Of a stretch of DNA of 64,000 nt, positions 17,732-26,221 are shown in pieces; the stretch's first letter is position 1; each line of letters opens with the position of its first letter. The notes beneath the pieces were generated by a model. The model worked only from the letters and a program-made list of their open reading frames with translations, was not told the origin of the DNA and did no database searches. Both the position numbers and the translations under genes were made by a program. This stretch comes from CABMKH01 sp040797625. GTDB taxonomy: Bacteria; Bacillota; Clostridia; Tissierellales; Tissierellaceae. The stretch covers positions 1 to 64,000 of the forward strand of contig JBQHQH010000004.1 in NCBI GenBank assembly GCA_052067355.1, in the 5' to 3' direction.

Positions 17732-18577
17732 TTATATTTTTAAAAGCATTTCATACTGATCGACACTATGTTCAAATCCTAGCCTAAGTAAGAAATCTTT
17801 AGTAGATTTAGATTCTTTATCTACATTAAGAACACTAATTTTATGTGATTCTGTATTCTCTATTAAATCAGTGATTATACTTTTTGCAATTCCTTTACAT
17901 CTAGAATGTCTATTTACTGCTATTTGAGGAATATCTCCTGTTCTTTTATCTATAATGCCATACCCAACAATGTTATTATCAAAACGTACAATAGAATACA
18001 GGAATTCTTCTGGTACAGCATTGATTGAATCAATAGAATTCTGCCATGAAGGTTCAAAGTCCCAAAATTCTTTTAAATTTTCCCAGTCTATTCTGTTAAC
18101 ATGCTCAACCTTATAAGTTGTTACTGGATTATATTTACTTTTATCTAGCTGAAAGCATTTGAGTTCTCTCTGAATCTCGAACCCTTGTTTTTTGTATAGC
18201 TGAACTGCAGATGTATTAGATTTAATTACTTCAAGTAAATATTGCTCTACTTGTTTTTGCTTAAGCACTTCTTTGATATTCAGAAGCATATTACTTGTGA
18301 CACCTTGCCTTCTATATTCAACTATAACGCCTGTTCCAAGGTCATATACAGTTGGTTTTCCATTCCAATTTCGAAATCCATTTAAAACGAATCCAATTAA
18401 CATCTGATTTTTAAATGCACCAATGGATAATTCAGAGACATAACCTCTTCTTTGAAGCATTTGTCTGAATTTCCAAAGGGGTAAATCTAAATTAACTTGA
18501 TAATCAGAAAATGCATCTGTAAATGCTTTATGAAGTATTTCAATGTTAGTTTCATCTAAAGTTTTGTAGCTAAACAT
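17732..18577 (-). CDS. GNAT N-acetyltransferase, two domains
   Basis: The 281-residue protein contains an N-terminal GNAT fold with the acetyl-CoA loop VIVEYRRQGVTSNMLLNIKE and EVIKSNTSAVQLYKKQGFEI (about 75-130). A second fold has IPQIAVNRHSRCKGIAKSII and FLLRLGFEHSVDQYEMLLKI (about 205-281). Double-GNAT proteins of this length in Firmicutes are mostly unassigned. A GGAAAGGGG site precedes the ATG. Function beyond acetyl transfer is unknown. Confidence 0.82.
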   Translation of the reverse strand: MFSYKTLDETNIEILHKAFTDAFSDYQVNLDLPLWKFRQMLQRRGYVSELSIGAFKNQMLIGFVLNGFRNWNGKPTVYDLGTGVIVEYRRQGVTSNMLLNIKEVLKQKQVEQYLLEVIKSNTSAVQLYKKQGFEIQRELKCFQLDKSKYNPVTTYKVEHVNRIDWENLKEFWDFEPSWQNSIDSINAVPEEFLYSIVRFDNNIVGYGIIDKRTGDIPQIAVNRHSRCKGIAKSIITDLIENTESHKISVLNVDKESKSTKDFLLRLGFEHSVDQYEMLLKI

Positions 18578-18922
18578 CTTGTTTTCCCCTTTCCATTATA
18601 TAATATTTTATATCTATTGCTATTCGTCCATTTAATTGTTGTAAAATAAATTTTGTGTTATTTGTTATTTTTTATCTATAAACCTATAGACAATATTAAA
18701 ATCCTCTAACTAATATATTATTTTTTCCATAACAATAACTTCTCTTTCAATATCTTCCATCAAATTTATTTTACCCTTTTCACCTTCAACAAATTCTATT
18801 AATATCAAAAATGTATGTACTGTTAATAGCACTAAAATTAAGAATATATCTAAAGGATTTTCTCTTTCTGTTCTCTGGAAGCAAAAATAACTGTTTCTTT
18901 TGCCTCCTAAGTTTTTATTATA

Positions 18923-19120
18923 TTATAATAATGTACTTAACTTTTCACCTTTTAAAACTTCAGTTACTTTATTGTCTTTAAGCTTAGACAACAGCTCCTT
19001 AACTGATTCTGGTACATCTCCTTGTGCTTGTACTATTTCCTTATTATAGCTTTGGGGAGATTCAAGTAATAATAGTGTATGCCATGTAGGTGCTGTATCA
19101 ATATGACCATTTTTTCACGG
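18923..19120 (-). pseudogene. arsA remnant (arsenite efflux ATPase fragment)
   Basis: Directly downstream of arsR the minus strand encodes IDTAPTWHTLLLLESPQSYN followed by KEIVQAQGDVPESVKELL. This matches the ArsA block DTAPTGHTLLLLD..SYH.EI, with the conserved glycine after DTAPT changed to tryptophan. Only about 60 residues remain of a roughly 580-residue enzyme, and the frame is broken just upstream. The stretch 18600-18922 has a further open segment (..NPLDIFLILVLLTVHTFLIL..) without a start that I cannot identify. Confidence 0.55.
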
Positions 19121-19137
19121 CAAACTCTTCCTTAAAA

Positions 19138-19464
19138 TTAATTGCTAGAAACATTATCTTTACATTTTCTACAAATACAATCTTCTGTTTCACTTGTTAT
19201 GCATATAAGAAAACTTAATACTGCCTCTACTCTTTCTTTATTAAGTGTGTATCTCATCCACGTTCCGTCACGCTCTCCATTTACAAGTCCACTATCTGTA
19301 AGAGTTTTCATATGATAACTAAGTGTTGATTGTGATATGCTTAATCCCTTTAAAATATCACATGCACACATTTCTCCACAAGATAACATATCAATTATTC
19401 TCAACCGTGTTTCATCTGATATAGCTTTAAAAACTGGAGTATACTCTGCATATGCTTGCGTCAT
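19138..19464 (-). CDS. arsR: ArsR-family metalloregulatory repressor
   Basis: The 108-residue winged-helix repressor has FKAISDETRLRIIDML, the alpha-3 metal motif CGEMCACDIL and the recognition helix SQSTLSYHMKTLTDSGLVNGERDG. The cysteines of CxxxCxC resemble the ELCVCDL arsenic site of ArsR. Two more cysteines lie in the tail (CICRKCKDN). It should repress itself and release DNA on binding As(III) or Sb(III). The downstream arsA is only a fragment, so the operon has lost its effector. AAGGAGG precedes the ATG. Confidence 0.88.
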   Translation of the reverse strand: MTQAYAEYTPVFKAISDETRLRIIDMLSCGEMCACDILKGLSISQSTLSYHMKTLTDSGLVNGERDGTWMRYTLNKERVEAVLSFLICITSETEDCICRKCKDNVSSN

Positions 19465-19537
19465 AAAATTACCTCCTTGATATATCTATATGTTTCAATG
19501 ACATCGATTGTTATCAATATTATAAAATAATTTTAAC

Positions 19538-19556
19538 GACAATATCTATAGTTGTC
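19538..19556 (-). promoter_or_regulatory. Candidate ArsR operator
   Basis: GACAA-TATCTATAG-TTGTC is an inverted repeat 74-92 bases upstream of arsR. On the minus strand it contains a TTGACA-like -35 element (TTGACAAC). Related TATATCTATATG lies nearer the gene at 19481-19492. Confidence 0.45.
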
Positions 19557-19798
19557 AATGTAGTTCTTTGAAATAACTGTTATCTTCTAAATTTCTCTAT
19601 CAAAACCTCTTGTAAAAATATATCTACAAAAGCCTGCTACAACCTAAATATATTATCCTTCCTCTTTTAATTTTCTTACTTCATATAATAGATCACTTGC
19701 ATAATAAGCAAGAGGTCTTATATTGATAATACAAAATCATCCCAAGCTAAAGGTAAAAATAAATTTTAATAAGTCAGCAAAAAATTCAACAATAAAAA

Positions 19799-19831
19799 AA
19801 CTGACCAAGAATTTAATCCTAGTCAACTTTT
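19799..19831. terminator. Hairpin with T-runs on both strands
   Basis: TGACTAGGA-TTAAAT-TCTTGGTCA (minus strand) is a nine-bp stem with two wobble pairs, followed by GTTTTTTT; on the plus strand CTTTTCTTTTTTTC follows. It lies about 155 bases upstream of the holin-like toxin and could end an antisense RNA. The remaining bases 19560-19876 show no supported gene. Confidence 0.55.
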
Positions 19832-19984
19832 CTTTTTTTCAATAATTGTTCTCTCTCCATCAAAAGATATTTTTAATTGTTATGTCGAAAAAATTTACTA
19901 CAATCCGATATTAATCGAGCAAATAGGTATGTTACAATGTTTTCATACACCCAGGACACATGGGTAGAAAGAGGACAAGTTATT

Positions 19985-20077
19985 ATGACACCTTTTGAAT
20001 TAATCTCAATAGTCTATCTTGGTTTAACATTTAGCGTCACATTTGCTATGTTAATAATAAAAATATACCGTAGATAA
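19985..20077 (+). CDS. Small hydrophobic holin-like toxin
   Basis: The 30-residue peptide reads MTPFELISIVYLGLTFSVTF then AMLIIKIYRR: a short N-terminus, one membrane helix and a basic tail. This is the pattern of the putative holin-like toxins (TxpA/BsrG-like type I toxins, 'MT.FE.L..M..F..LI..II'). A longer in-frame start at 19877 lacks a ribosome binding site, while AGAGGA precedes this ATG. Type I toxins are silenced by an antisense RNA. The long inverted repeat downstream and the hairpin at 19799 are candidate antitoxin parts. Confidence 0.6.
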   Translation: MTPFELISIVYLGLTFSVTFAMLIIKIYRR

Positions 20078-20092
20078 TTCAGTATATTAAAA

Positions 20093-20244
20093 GTCTGGTC
20101 ATATTATACTAAATATATACACTAATTCTGGATGGTGCTATTATTACGACAACAAGGGCAAGTTGTTCCAAATTGAAATCCCATGTGGGTAATAGGTGGG
20201 GTCCAATAATACTATGCTATTAAATATGCATTTTGTGACCAGAC
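20093..20244. repeat. Long-range inverted repeat downstream of the toxin
   Basis: GTCTGGTCA (20093-20101) faces TGACCAGAC (20236-20244). Between and beyond them the string AGGGCAAGT recurs (20157, 20331) and resembles GGACAAGTTATT just before the toxin start. This could be the structured 3' end of the toxin mRNA with its antisense partner. Nothing else is visible to 20462. Confidence 0.4.
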
Positions 20245-20462
20245 TACCTAATAAATACGTCACTATAGTATTGACTTCAATAATTTAGAATGTTAATATA
20301 AATATACCAAGTAGACTAGTGTCATAAGGGCAAGTGTTCACTTTCTATTTTTTATACATGCAATATGCCCAATTGCTAAGTATTTAAAATAAGGAGGTTG
20401 AAGAAATATCGGAAATATGAACCTATTTTGAACAACTTACCAAGACACAGTCCGAAGTATGG

Positions 20463-20495
20463 AAAGCACCTAAAAGGTGCTTTCTTTCTTTTTTC
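20463..20495 (+). terminator. Rho-independent terminator
   Basis: AAAGCACC-TAAAA-GGTGCTTT followed by CTTTCTTTTTTC. It would end any transcript reading through the toxin region. Confidence 0.8.
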
Positions 20496-20685
20496 ATAAG
20501 TTCAGATTCTTTAAATTCAAGACTCTCTCTTTATTCGTGTTGTTATAATCTCCATAAGTTCTTATAATATTTGCATTTATCTTTGCTATAACTATATTCA
20601 GGGAAAAGGCTTGACAATATAATCTTTATAACCATGATTTTATATATAATATGTCTCCATATTTATTAATCTATAAAGACATTTT

Positions 20686-20856
20686 TTATTTTCTGGGATA
20701 TTCATAATCTTCTGGTTGTCTAGCATATTTTTTCAAATTTGATAATACAGCACCAAACTGCTGATAATTTTTTCTTCCTTCAGATAACTTTAATCCATGA
20801 TTTAAATCACTTGTCTCATCATCACTTTGAATAAATAAATCTATTTCCCATTTAAG
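20686..20856 (-). pseudogene. C-terminal coding remnant, unidentified
   Basis: An open segment of about 55 codons after a stop reads WEIDLFIQSDDETSDLNHG, LKLSEGRKNYQQFGAVLSNL and ends YEYPRK-stop. It has no start codon and no ribosome binding site. The composition is that of a real protein C-terminus. I cannot name the family. The flanks 20500-20685 and 20857-20970 hold nothing else I can support. Confidence 0.35.
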
Positions 20857-20978
20857 CTATTTATTTATATTATATCAAATTTATATAAAATATAAAAAAA
20901 TATAAAAAATCCATATAACTTTCAGGATATATCTATTCAAATGTATAGATCCCTTTGTTATACTAAAATTTAAGATTA

Positions 20979-20994
20979 GTTATACAAGACTAAC
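20979..20994 (+). promoter_or_regulatory. GTTAG-N6-CTAAC operator, one mismatch
   Basis: GTTAT-ACAAGA-CTAAC differs from the dyad consensus by one base. It is 23-38 bases upstream of the TTG start of the substrate-binding protein, as at the other sites. Confidence 0.55.
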
Positions 20995-21016
20995 AATATC
21001 ATAATGGAGGATTCAA

Positions 21017-22012
21017 TTGAAAAAAATTATATTATTAATCTTATCTTTAACCTTACTTACTGAGGTTTTAGTTGGTTGCAGCAGGACTCCAACAAATAAA
21101 AACAACACAAATATATCTGAAAACACATCAAGTGCAGATGATGTAAATCAAGAACCAACTGATGAAGCAGTTTGGCCTAAAACTATTATAGATGCAGCTG
21201 GAAAAGAGATTGTTTTGGAAAAACAACCAGAAAGAATTACTCTCCTTCATATAGTCTACATGGAATATCTACTATTATTAGATACGCCTCCTACGGCAGC
21301 AGCTATAGGAAATGCATTGGGAGAAACTGAAGGACTTGATAAATCAGAGTTGTTTGCACCATATCTTAAAGATGTGGACATGATGGTAGTAGGTAGTTCA
21401 AGAGATATGAACCTTGAAGCAATATTAGAATCAAATCCTGATTTATTGATGACCTTCTATAACCCTACTGGCATAAAAATGTATGATCAGCTTATCGAGA
21501 TAGCACCAATATTACAGCTTGACTTTAATGCAACATGGCAAGAACAGCTTTTAATGATTGGAGAGATATTAGGTAAGGAAGAAGAAGCTAAAGGTCATAT
21601 TACAGGAATTGAACAGAAAATTTCTGATACAAAAGATGAACTAGCACAATATAGAGATAGGACTTTTGGACTTTTCCGTACTGATGGAAAAAGTTTCATC
21701 CCTCAAGGAAATTCAAAGTACTATGATATCTTTGGAATTACTAGGCCAAATGGATTCCCATTAACTGCAAGCCCTACAGATACTACTTCATTGGAAGCTA
21801 TAGCTGAAATGAACCCATATTATATTGTGTTCCAGCATAATTATGATTTATCTAAAGCTTTTGTTGAAAGTTTAGAATCTTCTTCTGTATGGCAATCCAT
21901 GGACGCAGTTAAAAATGGACGGATTTACTATTTTGATGAGAATATGAATAGTTATGGACCACTTGCATTAAAACTTGCGGCAGAGAAGTTATTAGGAATA
22001 TATTCTAACTAA
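21017..22012 (+). CDS. Iron-complex/cobalamin-type ABC substrate-binding lipoprotein
   Basis: The 331-residue protein has a lipoprotein signal with lipobox VLVGC (cysteine near residue 21), a short acidic linker and a class III (BtuF/FepB-type) binding fold: TIIDAAGKEIVLEKQPERIT, DLLMTFYNPTGIKMYDQLIE, WQEQLLMIGEILGKE. The start is TTG behind GGAGG. It is transcribed alone and converges on the operon at 22107-28311, which has permeases and ATPase but no binding protein of its own. It is therefore the likely receptor of that importer. A mismatched GTTAG dyad lies upstream. Confidence 0.9.
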   Translation: MKKIILLILSLTLLTEVLVGCSRTPTNKNNTNISENTSSADDVNQEPTDEAVWPKTIIDAAGKEIVLEKQPERITLLHIVYMEYLLLLDTPPTAAAIGNALGETEGLDKSELFAPYLKDVDMMVVGSSRDMNLEAILESNPDLLMTFYNPTGIKMYDQLIEIAPILQLDFNATWQEQLLMIGEILGKEEEAKGHITGIEQKISDTKDELAQYRDRTFGLFRTDGKSFIPQGNSKYYDIFGITRPNGFPLTASPTDTTSLEAIAEMNPYYIVFQHNYDLSKAFVESLESSSVWQSMDAVKNGRIYYFDENMNSYGPLALKLAAEKLLGIYSN

Positions 22013-22039
22013 TAATAATTTATTACTTCTACAAAACAA

Positions 22040-22098
22040 AAATCTCTTTTCTGATAAGAATCAAATATGATTTAAGCAGAAAAGAGATTTCTTGTTTT
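22040..22098. terminator. Bidirectional terminator between convergent units
   Basis: AAATCTCTTTTCTG (22040-22053) pairs perfectly with CAGAAAAGAGATTT (22077-22090). T-rich tracts follow on both strands, so it can end both the binding-protein gene and the nitrogenase-like operon. Confidence 0.88.
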
Positions 22099-22106
22099 TA
22101 TATGGA

Positions 22107-23342
22107 TTAATCTTCTTGATCTAATATGGCGTTAAGCCATAGATCAATTAAATTGAGAGCTCCTCTAAATCCTACAAATGGTGAAAGATAGGGATTTAAT
22201 CTCCACTTTATATCTGGATTAGATATCTGAAGTGATAAATTCCCTTCACCCCACTCAAGAGCCTCACCACTAGCCATTAATAAGCTCTTTTTATTGGATT
22301 TTATTATAGTTGTCCACTCTTCCTCTGTTAAATATGGAATCTCTTCACTGGACATATCAGGTGAATCGCACCAACAAGGCCCCCTATTAAACATCATTTC
22401 TTTTGTAGCGAAGTCTAGTATACCTTTAATTACATCTGCATGTCCACCTAAACAAATTGTACCTTCCTCTGGATGAGAACGGAGTATATGAGCAAAAATT
22501 GGCATGGTAGGAATTATTTGATTCCTTATTATTTCTTCTTCTGATTTTATAAATTCTACATTCATAGGAATATTCAAAATGACTTCTATATCTTCGATCC
22601 ATTTGATTGTCCCTTTAGTACCATATGGCCGACCTAATATATAGGGAATACCAAATCTTTCTTGCAAATATTTAGCAGCAGGAACTCCTTCTCGTCTAAT
22701 GACTAAATTTATAGTTGCACTCCCCATATTATATATATTATCAACACTGGTATTAGAAGTCATGACACATGTAGGTTTCATTCCAAAGGCTCCCTCCATG
22801 ATTCTAATAATCTCATTAGCATCAGCTTCAAAACGAAAGAGATCTGCACAAGAGCCAATAATATTAAAGGTTTTTTGCTTGGATTTTTCTACATCTCTAG
22901 GTAAAGTCTTAGCTAAAAGTAAAAGAGCTTCTTGAACTCCCTTATATCCAAAGACATCAAATCCACCATATCTAAAGGGAATTAATGGAATATCTGGGTA
23001 TTCTGGTTGAAGTTCTCTGCATATAGCTGATAAGTCTGTACCTATTACTTCTGGAACGGAGGATGGAAGTAAGAAAATTGCTTTTGGCTTATCTTTTTCT
23101 ACGATTTCAGCAATAGTACGATTAATCCTAGTTGTATCTCCTAACGAAATATCAGTCTCATCAATATGAGTTGAATATGTTTTAGCTGCACGAGATACTC
23201 CAGCTCTATTTAGAAACATTCTTCCATACATCATATGTCCCATACATCCATATTCTATTACCACCGAATCACGTATTGATGCAAGTGTTCTTAAAATTCC
23301 CATTCTTCCTGACATGGGCGGATTAAATCTATGAAGTCCCAT
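22107..23342 (-). CDS. Nitrogenase component 1-like subunit, one-cysteine type (NifK/BchB-like)
   Basis: The 411-residue protein belongs to the nitrogenase component 1 (oxidoreductase/nitrogenase) family: IEYGCMGHMMYGR near residue 30, LPSSVPEVIGTDLSAI near 93, and the C-terminal FVGFRGALNLIDLW typical of NifD/K folds. Of the three cluster cysteines, only Cys33 is present. The first position has no cysteine (NPPMSGRMG) and the third is serine (LPSSVPEVIG). It would supply one ligand to a cluster shared with the upstream subunit. It is last in the operon, one base after its partner. A GPCWCDSPDMS segment lies near residue 320. Substrate unknown. Confidence 0.85.
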   Translation of the reverse strand: MGLHRFNPPMSGRMGILRTLASIRDSVVIEYGCMGHMMYGRMFLNRAGVSRAAKTYSTHIDETDISLGDTTRINRTIAEIVEKDKPKAIFLLPSSVPEVIGTDLSAICRELQPEYPDIPLIPFRYGGFDVFGYKGVQEALLLLAKTLPRDVEKSKQKTFNIIGSCADLFRFEADANEIIRIMEGAFGMKPTCVMTSNTSVDNIYNMGSATINLVIRREGVPAAKYLQERFGIPYILGRPYGTKGTIKWIEDIEVILNIPMNVEFIKSEEEIIRNQIIPTMPIFAHILRSHPEEGTICLGGHADVIKGILDFATKEMMFNRGPCWCDSPDMSSEEIPYLTEEEWTTIIKSNKKSLLMASGEALEWGEGNLSLQISNPDIKWRLNPYLSPFVGFRGALNLIDLWLNAILDQED

Positions 23343-23343
23343 C

Positions 23344-24618
23344 TTAATCCCTCCTCGTATTTTTGTTATTTTCTAAAGTATTTATAATTCTATTTAATAA
23401 AGAATTTGTTCTTTCATACCCTATTTGACCAGACAATTCATATAAATAGGGTACACAAGGTATCTTTCCTGTCCCTTCAAATACTTCTCCAAGAGATAGA
23501 TCTGGTTCTAACTCTTCTAACACTGGTGCATCTGTTTTATTATTCACCATATGACAGACAAAAGGATTTATATCCACGTTCTCTAATTTTTTTGCCCATT
23601 GGCGATTCTCTGGATAAAATTCTTCCATGTGAAGAAGAATTGGTTTCATATTAAATTTATTCAAATACAAAGCAAGAGCCAATGGTGGAATTGAGTTTCT
23701 ACTCGTTGTAATATATCTTAATCCATCTAACTTTTTTTCTGCTTCTTTTTCTGTCATTAAAGCCTTTTTTCTTAACTCCTCAAATTTATTACTCAAAGAT
23801 ATATCTAATATCTCTTCTATTTCTTTATATACTTCATCAATTTCTAAAACATCATAAACTTCATGTAGGCTTATATATGGAATATTAAATTGTTTCTCCA
23901 TCATGTCTGCCAAAGGATTCATATTTGGAGAGATTACTAAATTTAGTTTTGCATCTGTGGCTTCCATAAAATCTTTGATATCTGATTTTGGTGCAAGCAT
24001 ACGTAGATTGAATCCTAATTTTTCAAGTTGTAATATAAATTCTGGTATTGGAGTATGCTCTTCATCCCTGCTACGACCAAGTATATTGACTGTCTCTGGG
24101 TTTACATCTCTTTTTTCCATCATACTTCCAAATGCCAACAATGTCTTCCAATATCCTGAAGGATGGCTATTGCAGCGAAAATGTCCCATCAACACTGAAC
24201 TAAGGCGAGATTTTACTTGAGGCTGAACTTCATGAATAATTCCATCAATATCTTCTCCTATTACTTCTGGTACGCAGGTCAAAATCACCATAATGGCTTC
24301 TGCGCCTTCCTTGTCCATTTTTTTAATAGTATCTATTACTCCTTTTCTGCATCCAAACACTACCTCATTAGAATCTAATACATACATCCAATGCAGAGCC
24401 TCATCTGAATACTTGGATTTTTTCACTACATTCCTACTATAGATACTACATTCACCAGTTCCTACTACCAAAGTAGACATACCTCTAATATTTGCACATA
24501 AAGCTAAAGAGGTATGTAATGGGCAGTGGCTTCCTGGAAAAGCAGCTGGTGTTAAAAATTGCACCCCAGAATTTGACTTGATAGACGTTATCTTTCTTAG
24601 ATGTTGTATTTTTTTCAT
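23344..24618 (-). CDS. Nitrogenase component 1-like subunit, three-cysteine type (NifD/BchN-like)
   Basis: The 424-residue protein has the three cysteine blocks of component 1 proteins: Cys32 in PGSHCPLHTSLALC, Cys57 in GTGECSIYSRN and Cys115 in LTCVPEVIGEDIDGI. These correspond to NifD Cys62, Cys88 and Cys154. With the single cysteine of the partner this gives four ligands, enough for one [4Fe-4S] cluster. The protein is shorter than NifD (about 480-490). No nifB, nifE or nifN gene lies in the window, so an iron-molybdenum cofactor is unlikely. It overlaps the NifH-like gene by four bases. The complex should accept electrons from that reductase and act on an unknown substrate. Confidence 0.87.
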   Translation of the reverse strand: MKKIQHLRKITSIKSNSGVQFLTPAAFPGSHCPLHTSLALCANIRGMSTLVVGTGECSIYSRNVVKKSKYSDEALHWMYVLDSNEVVFGCRKGVIDTIKKMDKEGAEAIMVILTCVPEVIGEDIDGIIHEVQPQVKSRLSSVLMGHFRCNSHPSGYWKTLLAFGSMMEKRDVNPETVNILGRSRDEEHTPIPEFILQLEKLGFNLRMLAPKSDIKDFMEATDAKLNLVISPNMNPLADMMEKQFNIPYISLHEVYDVLEIDEVYKEIEEILDISLSNKFEELRKKALMTEKEAEKKLDGLRYITTSRNSIPPLALALYLNKFNMKPILLHMEEFYPENRQWAKKLENVDINPFVCHMVNNKTDAPVLEELEPDLSLGEVFEGTGKIPCVPYLYELSGQIGYERTNSLLNRIINTLENNKNTRRD

Positions 24619-25370
24619 ATATTATCGCCTCCGTCTAACAATAACTTAGCCAACTTTCTATAGTGCTTTGCCATATCTGAATCTGGAAATGCTTCAACTA
24701 CAGTCTTTCCCTGTTCTTCAGCTTTTTGTACTAAAGGATTTCGCGGCATACTATATATGACAGAAGTTTCAATTTCTCTTGCTGCATTATCTACTAATTC
24801 ATCTTCTCCTTCAATATTTTTAGCATTCAATATGAGCCCTTTCAAAGACGCATATCCCCTATTTCCAAAACTTTTAACTGCATATGCTATGTTAGAAGCT
24901 GCATATAATGACATCATCTCTCCAGAAGTTACAATACATACTTCTTCAGCATAGCCACCCCTAATGGGCATTGCAAATCCTCCACATACAACATCTCCCA
25001 AAACATCATAGAGAACAACGTCAGGATTATATTTTTCATATGCATCTAATTCCTCTAACTTCTCAAAAGCTGTAATTATTCCTCTACCAGCACAGCCAAC
25101 ACCCGGAACTGGTCCCCCTGCTTCAACACATAAAACTCCTGTTGTGCTTTCATACACCAATTCTTCTAAATCAGCATCTCCATTTTCACGAAGTATATCT
25201 AACACAGTAGGAATATTTTTTCCACCAGTTAAATTCCTAGTTGAATCTGCTTTAGGGTCACACCCTATTTGTAATACAACTAATCCCATAGACGCTAGTG
25301 CAGCTGACATATTGGATACAGTTGTAGATTTTCCTATACCGCCTTTCCCATAAATAGCAATTTTTTTCAT
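24615..25370 (-). CDS. NifH-like iron protein (ATP-dependent reductase)
   Basis: The ATG at 25370 follows GGAGG and overlaps the importer ATPase stop as ATGA; the frame begins five codons earlier. The 251-residue product has the NifH/BchL P-loop GKGGIGKSTT, GCDPKADSTRNL, and both bridging-cluster cysteines: GVGCAGRGI near residue 95 and VVCGGFAMPIR near 130. It should be a homodimer holding one [4Fe-4S] and passing electrons with ATP hydrolysis to the two downstream subunits. Close relatives include ChlL/BchX and CfbC. Which subgroup it belongs to needs a tree. Confidence 0.9.
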   Translation of the reverse strand: MKKIAIYGKGGIGKSTTVSNMSAALASMGLVVLQIGCDPKADSTRNLTGGKNIPTVLDILRENGDADLEELVYESTTGVLCVEAGGPVPGVGCAGRGIITAFEKLEELDAYEKYNPDVVLYDVLGDVVCGGFAMPIRGGYAEEVCIVTSGEMMSLYAASNIAYAVKSFGNRGYASLKGLILNAKNIEGEDELVDNAAREIETSVIYSMPRNPLVQKAEEQGKTVVEAFPDSDMAKHYRKLAKLLLDGGDNI

Positions 25371-26200
25371 AGTATACCTCCACATATTTCTGTATATTTA
25401 TTATCTTTGTTTTTATCTTTAATCAAATCATAAGAAATACAGCTGAGACAACCTTTCCGTGGATCTCTAACTATATTAGCATCAATATTAAATACTTCCC
25501 TTAGAACTTCAGGTGTCATTACCTTTTCAGGACTCCCATGAGATATAATTTCTCCACAACGAATCGCCACCATATAGTCTGCAAATCTAGATGCCAAATT
25601 CAAATCATGTAGTACCATTACAATTGTTCTATTTTGTTCTCTATTGAGCTTATATAAAAGCTCCAACACCTCTAGCTGATAGGACAAATCTAAATAAGTG
25701 GTTGGTTCATCTAATAAAATAAGCTCTGTTCCCTGTGCTAATGCCATAGCTATCCATACTCTTTGTCTCTGACCACCTGAAAGATTATCTACTATTGTTG
25801 TTTCAAATTCTAATATCTTTGTAACCTCTAATGCCCAATGAATGATTTTTTTATCTTCTTCCTTTAGCTTTCCAAATCCTTTTTGATGGGGAAATCGTCC
25901 ATATGCTACTAATTCTCCAACAGTGAGCCCCAATGGTGCCTGAGGTGATTGGGGAAGTATTGCCATTTTCTGAGCAATTTCCCTTGTAGTCAATCTTTGA
26001 ATATCCTCACCATTTATGTAAACAGTGCCTCCTTTTGGCTTTAAAATACGTCCTATTGCTTTTAACAAAGTAGATTTACCACATCCATTAGGTCCAATAA
26101 TTGTGGTTATTTTCCCTTTTGGTATATGTATATCTAGTTCTTTAACTATAAGTCTATCTTCATAGGCAATGCTCAATTTTTCTGCATTAATACTATTCAT
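25367..26200 (-). CDS. FecE/BtuD-type ABC ATPase
   Basis: The 277-residue ATPase has Walker A GPNGCGKST, the Q-loop MAILPQSPQAP, signature LSGGQRQRVWIAMAL and Walker B LILLDEPTTYLDL. These are diagnostic of iron-siderophore, heme and cobalamin importers. It would power the two upstream-encoded permeases. It overlaps the NifH-like gene by four bases, which ties import and reductase genes into one transcript. The tail beyond residue 245 contains GCLSCISYD, a short cysteine-containing extension. Confidence 0.93.
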   Translation of the reverse strand: MNSINAEKLSIAYEDRLIVKELDIHIPKGKITTIIGPNGCGKSTLLKAIGRILKPKGGTVYINGEDIQRLTTREIAQKMAILPQSPQAPLGLTVGELVAYGRFPHQKGFGKLKEEDKKIIHWALEVTKILEFETTIVDNLSGGQRQRVWIAMALAQGTELILLDEPTTYLDLSYQLEVLELLYKLNREQNRTIVMVLHDLNLASRFADYMVAIRCGEIISHGSPEKVMTPEVLREVFNIDANIVRDPRKGCLSCISYDLIKDKNKDNKYTEICGGIL

Positions 26201-26221
26201 CTATTTTCAACTCCTTCTTTG

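Noticed and set aside
19877..19984. A 66-residue form of the small toxin
   Set aside because: No ribosome binding site precedes it. The first 36 codons are unlike the holin-like toxin family, and the promoter seems to lie within them.
22107..25370. A true nitrogen-fixation nifHDK operon
   Set aside because: The two component 1 subunits lack the six P-cluster cysteines (3+1 present) and are short. No nifB, nifE, nifN, nifV or molybdate genes are near.
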